From: a virus
IMG/VR virus record: IMGVR_UViG_3300010334_000014
Location: 1 to 34,967 of that record
Direction: 5' to 3' (one strand)
DNA: 34,967 nt
The stretch's first letter is position 1, and every line of letters starts with the position of its first letter. Of this stretch, positions 28,147 through 34,967 are shown piece after piece. The position numbers were made by a program, and so were the translations under genes. The notes under the pieces are model-generated. The model was not told the DNA's origin, did no database searches, and worked only from the letters and a program-made list of their open reading frames with translations.

Positions 28147-29756
28147 TGGCTGAACAGTTACTAACTGGATCAATACAAGCTCCGGGATTCTCCGGTCTTA
28201 ATATTCAAGATGCGTCAGTCCAGCTTACAAGCGGATACGCACTAGAAGCATTCAATTGCGTTGTTGATAAATACGGTCGTATTGGTGCTCGTAAAGGCTG
28301 GACCAAAGTAAACACAACAGCTATTAGTTCTACTCCTGCAGTAAGAACCGTATTTGAGTTTGTTAAGTCTGACGGTAACGTAGTGTTTACGGCTGCTGGT
28401 AATAAGATTTACACCGGCACTACTACATTGACTGCTACTGTAGATGGAACAGTAGTAGATGCTGCCGGTACAGGAACTACAGCAATTACTATTAGTGATG
28501 ATAACTGGCAGATTGCTCCAATGCCATATAACAACTCTGGTAATAGTTCTGCTCATGCTATCTTTGTACAAGGCGGACACCCAGTACTAGTCTATCATAA
28601 ACTAGGTAATGCAACTCACAACCACACAGGTGCTTATGGGTTTCAAAGACTAGGCGATGTAGGTACACTACCAACAGGATATACATCAACTAGTTTTACA
28701 CCTAACTGTGCAATGACAGCTTATGGTCGCTTGTGGACTGCTAATATTACAGGTAACAATCAAACTGTTTACTTTAGTGACTTACAGAACCCAGCTAACT
28801 TTACTACAGGTACTTCAGGTTATTTAGATATCAGCACTGTTATACCTACTGGTGACGGTATTACAGCAATTGCAGCACATAATGGTTTCTTGATTATCTT
28901 CTGTAGCCGTACTATCTTGATCTATGCTAACCCTAAAGATCCTGCAACAATGACATTGCAAGATGTAATAAAAGGTGTTGGTTGTATTGCTCGTGACTCA
29001 GTAGCGTCCGTATTCGGTTCAGATATCATGTTTTTATCTGAAACAGGTGTACAGTCTCTCGGTCGTTTGATTCAAGAGAAGTCAATGCCGTTACGTGATG
29101 TCTCAAAGAACGTACGTGATGACTTAATTGCTAACGTATCTAGTGAAACTTTAAAGAATGTTAAGGCTGTGTACTTTGCAACTGATGCTTTTTACTTACT
29201 GTCTTTACCTTCAGTAGGGTTTACATATTGTTTTGATACTCGTGGTGTACTAGAAAATGGTGCAGCAAGAACTACAATCTGGAAGAGTATTAACCCTACA
29301 GCGTTTCATGTAACAGAAGATAGAAAAATGTATGTCGGTCAGAAGGGTTACATTGGTAACTACACTGGCTACCAAGACAACGGATCTGTGTATCGTTGGT
29401 CTTACTATACTAACTACTTTGACTTTGACCAACCAACAGCGATTAAGATTCTTAAGAAACTAGGAATGGTTGTTATTGGTGGAGGTAGTCAAGTAATTGC
29501 TATTAAATGGGGTTTTGATTACACAAACAACTATAACAGCAGTACACTTACTTTAAAGTCTGTAACTGTTGCAGAGTATGGAACAGCAGAATACGGTATT
29601 GCAGAATACTCTAACGGTATTGCGTTGGATACTTTAAAATTCAATGCATCAGGCTCAGGTAAAGTATTACAAATTGGATTTGAATCAGATATTAACGGAT
29701 CTCCGTTATCTATTCAAAAAGTAGACGTAGCTATTAAAACAGGAAAGAATATATAA
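28146..29756 (+). CDS. Tail nozzle/hub protein (P22 gp10 or T7 gp12-like)
   Basis: 536 aa with beta-rich repeats: SGYALEAFNCVVDKYGRIGA then RKGWTKV at the start, YGRLWTANITGNNQTVYFSD, DGITAIAAHNGFLIIFCSRT, GCIARDSVASVFGSDIMFLS. This is the pattern of beta-propeller hub or nozzle proteins in podoviruses, forming the tail tube under the adaptor. The start overlaps the adaptor stop, and the stop overlaps the next ATG. Assignment to P22 gp10 or T7 gp12 type is by fold pattern and order. Confidence 0.84.
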   Translation: MAEQLLTGSIQAPGFSGLNIQDASVQLTSGYALEAFNCVVDKYGRIGARKGWTKVNTTAISSTPAVRTVFEFVKSDGNVVFTAAGNKIYTGTTTLTATVDGTVVDAAGTGTTAITISDDNWQIAPMPYNNSGNSSAHAIFVQGGHPVLVYHKLGNATHNHTGAYGFQRLGDVGTLPTGYTSTSFTPNCAMTAYGRLWTANITGNNQTVYFSDLQNPANFTTGTSGYLDISTVIPTGDGITAIAAHNGFLIIFCSRTILIYANPKDPATMTLQDVIKGVGCIARDSVASVFGSDIMFLSETGVQSLGRLIQEKSMPLRDVSKNVRDDLIANVSSETLKNVKAVYFATDAFYLLSLPSVGFTYCFDTRGVLENGAARTTIWKSINPTAFHVTEDRKMYVGQKGYIGNYTGYQDNGSVYRWSYYTNYFDFDQPTAIKILKKLGMVVIGGGSQVIAIKWGFDYTNNYNSSTLTLKSVTVAEYGTAEYGIAEYSNGIALDTLKFNASGSGKVLQIGFESDINGSPLSIQKVDVAIKTGKNI

Positions 29757-30529
29757 TGTCTGATTATTCAAAGGCAACGAATTTTACAACTAAAGACACA
29801 CTACCTACAGGTAACTCAGGTAAGATTGTTAAAGGCACAGAACTAGACACAGAGTTTACTGCTATTGCATCTGCTGTTGCATCTAAAGCAAATATTTCTA
29901 GTCCTGATCTATTAGGTACTCCTACTTCACCTACAGCAACTTCAGGTGCTAATACAACGCAAATAGCTAATACAGCATTTGTTACTGGTGCTATTACTAC
30001 ACTAGGCTTAGGCACTATGTCTACACAAGCTAAGACTGCTGTAGACATCACTGGTGGTACTATCGTCGGTATTACTGACTTAGCTGTTGCTGACGGCGGT
30101 ACAGGTACTTCTAGTTTGACTGGTGTTGTTATTGGTAACGGCACTTCAGCAATGACTGCTGTTGCTCCGGGTACAACAGGCAATGTATTAAAATCTAACG
30201 GATCTGCATGGACATCTGCAGCTCCTACTGTAATTGCAGGTTTAGGTTTTAATGGCGAGACTTGGGCAAGCAAGAGTGTAACTTCAGGCACTTCTTATAC
30301 AAATAATAAATCATATCCTATTATGGTTAACTTTTGGGCTGGTCCTAACCCATCACCTAGTTCAGGAAGTTTGTCAATGACTGTAGATGGAGTTCAAGTA
30401 AGTTTGCAAGTAGGTAACTTTAATGGCTCTGGTATGTACTTGAGTGCAAGTGCTATTGTTCCTCCCGGAAAAACATACTCTGCAACAAAAAATACATTAA
30501 ATGATTTGTATTGTGCTACTTTAGAATAA
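29756..30529 (+). CDS. Second tail fibre/tail spike-type protein (257 aa)
   Basis: The N-terminus MSDYSKATNFTTKDTLPTGN then SGKIVKGTELDTEFTAIASA is the usual podovirus fibre attachment domain. A glycine-rich repeat (VADGGTGTSSLTGVVIGNGT, GNVLKSNGSAWTSAAP) matches a repeat in the 22218 fibre. The C-terminus (FWAGPNPSPSSGSLSMTVDG) is a compact tip. The protein is short for a fibre, so it may be an adaptor or head fibre that attaches the longer one. It overlaps the nozzle stop by ATGs. Confidence 0.84.
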   Translation: MSDYSKATNFTTKDTLPTGNSGKIVKGTELDTEFTAIASAVASKANISSPDLLGTPTSPTATSGANTTQIANTAFVTGAITTLGLGTMSTQAKTAVDITGGTIVGITDLAVADGGTGTSSLTGVVIGNGTSAMTAVAPGTTGNVLKSNGSAWTSAAPTVIAGLGFNGETWASKSVTSGTSYTNNKSYPIMVNFWAGPNPSPSSGSLSMTVDGVQVSLQVGNFNGSGMYLSASAIVPPGKTYSATKNTLNDLYCATLE

Positions 30530-30535
30530 ATAGTA

Positions 30536-30826
30536 ATGGTAAAAGTACCAGTAGTCATTCGTGAAGACTACACAATGTTGTTAGAGTTACATGATGGATT
30601 ACTTTGGTTTCACACAGATATAAGAAAGTGGACACCAGAAGTTAAAGTAAAGTACTTAGGTGATTTACACTTACTTCAGTATTTAACAGATGTTCCATTG
30701 GTAGCAATGGTGCATGAAGATGATACTAAGTTAGCAAAGTTTGGTAGAACAATTGGTTTTGAATTTAAACAGCCTTTATTAGGTCAGGATAAAAAGATGT
30801 ATCACATATATAGTAGGAGTCTATAA
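30536..30826 (+). CDS. Small protein resembling T7 gp13-type (GNAT-like) virion protein (96 aa)
   Basis: MVKVPVVIREDYTMLLELHD, GLLWFHTDIRKWTPEVKVKY, then AMVHEDDTKLAKFGRTIGFE. The order (fibre, this, gp14-like) and the KLAKFGRTIGFEF motif fit T7 gp13/DUF2833, an assembly or GNAT-derived protein missing acetyl-CoA features. The stop overlaps the next ATG (TAATG). Annotate with caution. Confidence 0.65.
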   Translation: MVKVPVVIREDYTMLLELHDGLLWFHTDIRKWTPEVKVKYLGDLHLLQYLTDVPLVAMVHEDDTKLAKFGRTIGFEFKQPLLGQDKKMYHIYSRSL

Positions 30827-31839
30827 TGGGTTCAATAGCAGGTCCAGCACTGGGCATAGTTGGTGGATTAATTTCTGGTGGTAAAGCTGCAGACGCAGCT
30901 AAAGGACAAGCAGAAGCACTTCGTGCTGCTGGTCAGTATGCCTTTGATAGAGCTAAGTTTAATCCAATTGGAATTAAAACTAACTTAGGTTCTTCTAACT
31001 TCACTATGGGTCCTGACGGACAGCTTACGTCAGCAGGATACTCTTTATCTCCTGAGCTACAAGCTATTCAACAAAGACTAATTGGCGGTGCTGGACAATA
31101 TGATCCAACGCAAGTAGGGCAAGCTGCTCAGCCTTTATACGGTGGTGCTCAGAGTCTTTTTAATCTTGGTCAACAATATTTAGCCACGTCTCCGGATCAA
31201 GCTCGTCAAGATTACATCAACACACAAAGAGCTGCTTTAGCTCCGGGTCGTGAACAAGACTTAGCAAGTATTCGTAATCAACAATATCAAACAGGTCGTG
31301 CTGGTTTAGCTACTGGTGGTACTACTGCTGGTAACATGATGCAGTCTAATCCTGAACTAGCTGCTTACTATAATTCTATCGCTAAACAAGATTTAGCTTT
31401 AGGTACACAAGCAGAAGCTGCGTCACAACAACGTCAGCAATTTGGTGCTGGTTTGTTTGGATCCGGTGGTACTTTGTTAGGTCAAGTTCCAACATTGACT
31501 TCAGCAGGATATAGCCCATTACAGACTCAGTTAGGTCTTGCAAATACAATCGAAGGTTATGGTCAACAGCCTTTTGCACTAAGTCAAGGTCTTGCAGGTG
31601 CTCAGTCTAGTGCAAATGCTAATGCAGGTCAACTCTATATGCAACCACAAGCTGCTGCTGCTAATGCTTACGCACAGTATCAAGGATATAGTCCAATGGG
31701 TAGTGCCTTAAGTGGTGCTGGTCAGGCTATAGGTGGAATGGGTGGAGGTGGCTTCGGAGGAGTTGGTGGCTGGTTTGACAATCTTTTAACTCGACAATCT
31801 AATCAATCAGCTCCCGGTTTCGTTGGTCCGGTATTTTAA
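30826..31839 (+). CDS. Internal virion protein (T7 gp14-like ejection protein)
   Basis: 337 aa. Glycine-rich N-terminus (MGSIAGPALGIVGGLISGGK, AADAAKGQAEALRAAG), a long Gln/Ala-rich part (AAYNSI... repeats of Q, A, G), and a Gly-rich C-terminus (IGGMGGGGFGGVGGWFDNLL). The composition resembles ejected internal core proteins that span the outer membrane. Order before two further ejection proteins matches T7 gp14-gp15-gp16. Confidence 0.82.
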   Translation: MGSIAGPALGIVGGLISGGKAADAAKGQAEALRAAGQYAFDRAKFNPIGIKTNLGSSNFTMGPDGQLTSAGYSLSPELQAIQQRLIGGAGQYDPTQVGQAAQPLYGGAQSLFNLGQQYLATSPDQARQDYINTQRAALAPGREQDLASIRNQQYQTGRAGLATGGTTAGNMMQSNPELAAYYNSIAKQDLALGTQAEAASQQRQQFGAGLFGSGGTLLGQVPTLTSAGYSPLQTQLGLANTIEGYGQQPFALSQGLAGAQSSANANAGQLYMQPQAAAANAYAQYQGYSPMGSALSGAGQAIGGMGGGGFGGVGGWFDNLLTRQSNQSAPGFVGPVF

Positions 31840-31848
31840 GGAAAAATA

Positions 31849-32913
31849 ATGGCTACTAATTCAATTGTAGGTGGTTTGTTCGGAGCAGATCCGGCAGTAT
31901 TACAAGCCCAACAGCGTCAGTCTGATATGGAAAATGCTGCAGCTTATGCTCAGATGACTCCACTTCAGAGAGCTAACGCAAGTATATATCAAGGTGCTGC
32001 TGGTTTAGGTCGTGTTGCTGGTGGACTTCTTGGTCTACAAGACCCAATGATTCAACAAGCCACAGAGTTAAAACAGATTGCTAGTCAGTTTGATATTACA
32101 ACACCAGAAGGCTTAACTCAGTTAGCTCAAGCTATTTCTGGTAAGTATCCACAACAAGCACAACAAGCCGTTGCTGCTGCTCAAAAGATGAAGCTGGATC
32201 AGGCGACTATCTATCAGAAGACTGGCGAGAATCTAAATGCACTTATTGCTTCCGGCAAGTACACACCTGAGTCGTTATCTAAATTCCAACAAACCCGTAA
32301 TGCTGGTGATTTAGTTCCTTTAATTGCTCCTGAGAAGATGGGTGAAGGTACTATTAAAGAAATTGCAACTGCTGAAAAGAATAACACAATTCTTACAAAC
32401 AGCAATAAAACGTTAGATAGCTGGATTACTCAGACAGAAAAAGGCGAAGTACAGTTTGGTCTAGGTCCTCGTGCTGTTGCTATTGGTCAAAGATTTACTG
32501 GTAAGCAAGATGAAAATACACGTAAATTAGATAGTTTGTCTAAGTTTATGGAAACAGAGCGTAACAATATCTTACTAGCTGCTAAAGGAACACAGACAGA
32601 AGGCGATGCTACACGTGCTATGAATCAAATCATTCAAAGTACTGACTTGAATAATCAAGAAAGTGTTGCTCAAGCACTTAGAGATTTAAAAGCATATAAA
32701 GAATCTCAAGTAGCTGGTAATAATGTATTTATTGAATCTTTAAAAGGACAGCGTAAACTAGGCGGTCAAACCACTGCTTCTCAGCCGCCATCAGCTCCTA
32801 ATAAATCTGTATATGACAGAGTACGTGCTAAACAAGGATGGGGCGATGCTTCTGATGCAGAGATTGATAATGCAATTAAAACTGGTAAAATTAAAGTCGG
32901 TGCAATTAAATAA
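31849..32913 (+). CDS. Internal virion/ejection protein (354 aa)
   Basis: MATNSIVGGLFGADPAVLQA, then QQRQSDMENAAAYAQMTPLQ, followed by a helical, Gln/Ala-rich chain (QQAQQAVAAAQKMKLDQATI, ERNNILLAAKGTQTEGDATR) and a C-terminal VRAKQGWGDASDAEIDNAIK. This fits a T7 gp15-type ejection protein forming a channel in the periplasm. AAGGAAAAATA precedes the ATG. A single base short of overlap separates it from its neighbours; function by position. Confidence 0.8.
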   Translation: MATNSIVGGLFGADPAVLQAQQRQSDMENAAAYAQMTPLQRANASIYQGAAGLGRVAGGLLGLQDPMIQQATELKQIASQFDITTPEGLTQLAQAISGKYPQQAQQAVAAAQKMKLDQATIYQKTGENLNALIASGKYTPESLSKFQQTRNAGDLVPLIAPEKMGEGTIKEIATAEKNNTILTNSNKTLDSWITQTEKGEVQFGLGPRAVAIGQRFTGKQDENTRKLDSLSKFMETERNNILLAAKGTQTEGDATRAMNQIIQSTDLNNQESVAQALRDLKAYKESQVAGNNVFIESLKGQRKLGGQTTASQPPSAPNKSVYDRVRAKQGWGDASDAEIDNAIKTGKIKVGAIK

Positions 32914-32922
32914 GGAGTTTTA

Positions 32923-34967
32923 ATGGCTCAGTATAAGTCAAAAGAAGAAGCCGGTGCTGCTTTATCAGCTAAGTTACAAGCTAAAGCTCGTGAATTACGT
33001 CCTATCTACGACAGTAAAGATCCACAAGATGTAGCTAAAGCAGATAAGTTAAAAGCTGAAATTGGTGCTATTCAGAATCAATTAATGATTAATAGTGGTG
33101 GTATTGGTGCTTTTGGTGGTGGTATAGCTAAAGGTGTTACCAGTGCTGCTACAGCTATTCCAGATATTCTTACAATGGGTAAAAACCTATTTACTAAGAA
33201 TCAGACACCGTTATTAGGTGACATTCTCACACCCGGATTAGAAGCAACCTCACCAGACTCTGCTTTATTGTTTGGTACAGGTAAGGGTATTGGTAGTTCA
33301 GTAGGTCTTGGTAAAACACTAACTGGTTTGAACATCGGTGCTAACGTTACTGACGAGACTTTATTTGGCGGTACTCCAGTGGCTCAGTCTTTATTGGCTG
33401 TAGGTACTATTGGTAAAGGTGGTTTTGATCTTGTGCGTAATATGCAGAAGAACAAACAAGTTAAGAACTTGATGAACCAACTTGGACCTGAAGAACAAAA
33501 TGCATTACAGCAGTTTATGCTTAAAGGTCAATCTTCTAGCGATCCTGTAGTGTCTGGAATGGTTGCTAAGTTACGTCAAAACCCTAAGTATGCTGAGTTG
33601 TTTAACGTATTAGAAACACAAGCTACCAAAGCAGCTACTTCTGGTGCTCGTGTTGAAACAGCTAAAGGTTATCCAAAAGAAGAAGCTGGATCTGCAATAT
33701 TTAATGCGTTTGACGGTAAAGTTAAATCACTATACGAAAAAATTCAAACATCTTCACAAAGTAAGTTTGATGCTGCTAAACAAATTGGCGGTAACAACAA
33801 CATTCTAATGACAGATAATACCGTAAAAGCACTGGATGGTATGATTCTTGATTTTAGCAAACGTATTGGTGACAACACTGGAGCAGGAACAACTGACGCT
33901 AAAGCAGCTATTCGCTTCATGTCTTCTATGCGTGATGATTTAGCTGCAGGTCGTATCTCTGCTGAGCGTATGCAAGCTCTATTACAAGAATTTGGTCAAC
34001 AAGCTAAACAAGGTGAGTCTTTAATTAAGGACGTATCTGTTGGGTCTCAGAAAACTATTGCTTCAGCAATCTTTGGCGGTCTAAAAGATGATTTAAAACT
34101 TACCAAAGAAACATCAACTGTTCCTCGTATCAAAGACGTAGCTAATCTTTTAGAAGAAGGTCGTGCTGCTTATAAGGCTGGATATGATGATCTTAACAAA
34201 TTTGTTGCTCAAGGTTTACCTGAGAAATTAAAAGGTAAAAACATCAATGAGATTGATACAGATACACTTCTAACTACCATTAAAGGTTTATCAAATAAAC
34301 AAAGAGATACAATGGCAGGTGTTCTTCAGAATACTGCTCCTGAAGATCTTAAGCGTATTAGACAAGTAATGTATGATGACTTTGTTCAATCAGCACGCAC
34401 AACTCTACCAGACGGAACTACCGGTGTTGATTTAAAGTTACTTGCAAACAAGTTCAACACTCTACCTGAAAAAGACCGTCAAGCAATGGCTTTTGCTGTT
34501 GGTACAAACATTGATGATTTCTCAAGTCGTATGAAGGATGCTGAAAACTTCTTTAAATATCAACAACGTTTTGGACAAGCTGCTGAAGGCGGAGAAGCTT
34601 TAAATGCTAAGACTGTAGACGCTGTTTCGTCTGCTGCTGCCGTTGCTCTTGGATATGGTCCTGCTAAAGCAGTTAGTTTAACCGGTCGTGTTTATAATAT
34701 GATTAAAGGCGGTTTAACAGATGATCAAGTTTTAAATCTATTAACTAGTCCTGAGACAAAACAAGTCCTTAGAGATACTATTAAGAATCCAAATAGTATT
34801 GAAACATTAAATAAAGTTGAGAACGCAATTAATATTGTTAATGGCAAAGTAAGCCAAGTTCCTGCATTGAATACTGTTCGACAAGGTGTACAAGTTGGTG
34901 CGACTGCTGCGGAAGGACTACCATCAAATGTACAACCAGTAGACGGTAAGCCGTTTATGGAAAGACC
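32923..34967 (+). CDS. Large ejection protein, N-terminal part (joins 1-577; SLT at C-terminus)
   Basis: Starts MAQYKSKEEAGAALSAKLQA, with AAGGAG five bases upstream, and runs off the right edge in frame with the codon at 2. The full gene is 2,499 bases (832 aa plus stop) on the circle. Residues about 65-80 are glycine-rich (IGAFGGGIAKGVTSAATAIP), then a long helical and Gly/Ala-rich stretch, a typical ejection-channel protein. The C-terminal transglycosylase domain is described under 1-577. T7 gp16 is the nearest functional parallel, larger and with the enzyme at the other end. Confidence 0.92.
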   Translation, partial: MAQYKSKEEAGAALSAKLQAKARELRPIYDSKDPQDVAKADKLKAEIGAIQNQLMINSGGIGAFGGGIAKGVTSAATAIPDILTMGKNLFTKNQTPLLGDILTPGLEATSPDSALLFGTGKGIGSSVGLGKTLTGLNIGANVTDETLFGGTPVAQSLLAVGTIGKGGFDLVRNMQKNKQVKNLMNQLGPEEQNALQQFMLKGQSSSDPVVSGMVAKLRQNPKYAELFNVLETQATKAATSGARVETAKGYPKEEAGSAIFNAFDGKVKSLYEKIQTSSQSKFDAAKQIGGNNNILMTDNTVKALDGMILDFSKRIGDNTGAGTTDAKAAIRFMSSMRDDLAAGRISAERMQALLQEFGQQAKQGESLIKDVSVGSQKTIASAIFGGLKDDLKLTKETSTVPRIKDVANLLEEGRAAYKAGYDDLNKFVAQGLPEKLKGKNINEIDTDTLLTTIKGLSNKQRDTMAGVLQNTAPEDLKRIRQVMYDDFVQSARTTLPDGTTGVDLKLLANKFNTLPEKDRQAMAFAVGTNIDDFSSRMKDAENFFKYQQRFGQAAEGGEALNAKTVDAVSSAAAVALGYGPAKAVSLTGRVYNMIKGGLTDDQVLNLLTSPETKQVLRDTIKNPNSIETLNKVENAINIVNGKVSQVPALNTVRQGVQVGATAAEGLPSNVQPVDGKPFMER
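34845..34967. repeat. Terminal direct repeat, right copy
   Basis: Identical to 1-123; see the left copy. The real circular genome contains it once. Confidence 0.95.

Noticed and set aside
29764-30291. 175-codon antisense frame within the second fibre
   Set aside because: The GC-poor repeat structure of the fibre gene keeps the antisense frame open; no start signal and no protein-like pattern.
1-34967. Lysogeny genes (integrase, CI-like repressor, attachment site)
   Set aside because: No tyrosine or serine recombinase motifs and no recognisable repressor; the only HTH protein is the sigma region 4-like peptide.

Overview
This window is a complete, circularly closed genome of a tailed, podovirus-like bacteriophage. 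The first 123 bases (1-123) are repeated exactly at the end (34845-34967). The large reading frame open at the right edge continues in frame across the junction into the frame that ends at 577, so the non-redundant genome is 34,844 bp and the window boundary is arbitrary. The gene set combines T7-style replication proteins (family A DNA polymerase, fused primase-helicase, flap-type 5'-3' exonuclease, ssDNA-binding protein) with a P22/N4-like head and tail and T7-like ejection proteins. I see no phage RNA polymerase, integrase, tRNA or CRISPR array, so transcription probably depends on host sigma70 RNA polymerase and the lifestyle is probably lytic. The host cannot be read directly. The heptad-repeat secreted protein and DUF1289 gene suggest a proteobacterium, perhaps a freshwater Burkholderiales, but this is a guess.

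The map is simple. One control region (14119-15014) fires two divergent arms, which meet on the other side of the circle at a single bidirectional terminator (582-603). The leftward arm (minus strand, 14118 down to 608) starts with about a dozen small early genes, mostly of unknown function: a 30-residue membrane peptide, a Cys-rich DUF7227-like protein, an SH3-like protein, a sigma region 4-like protein and a very acidic protein. A second promoter (10976-11003) precedes the replication block: primase-helicase, small proteins, DNA polymerase, SSB, 5'-3' exonuclease, PD-(D/E)xK endonuclease, DEDDy exonuclease, a DUF3310 protein and a B12-dependent ribonucleotide reductase that supplies dNTPs. 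Genes are packed with ATGA or TAATG overlaps, which implies translational coupling.

The rightward arm (plus strand, 15015 to 34967 and on to 577) carries small and large terminase, two small proteins sharing a C-terminal motif, portal, FmdB-like zinc ribbon, scaffold, major capsid protein, tail fibre and fibre assembly protein, a Dps/ferritin-like protein, three tiny Lys-rich proteins, lysis genes (XhlA-like, 3-TM holin, M15 peptidase), head-tail adaptor, nozzle/hub protein, a second fibre and four ejection-related proteins, the last ending in a lytic transglycosylase domain. Three near-identical host-type promoters (14781, 19556, 27455) divide this arm into packaging/portal, capsid/fibre/lysis and tail/ejection blocks.

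The most interesting unexplained structure is regulatory. A leader-like module at the head of the replication block is repeated in diverged form in front of the terminase genes, an ACTAAGGRT element recurs five times in the control regions, and a tandem pair of dyads lies in the control region. Among proteins, the shared DPFKST C-terminal motif in two adjacent genes, the Dps-like protein followed by Lys-rich peptides, and the sigma region 4-like peptide deserve attention.
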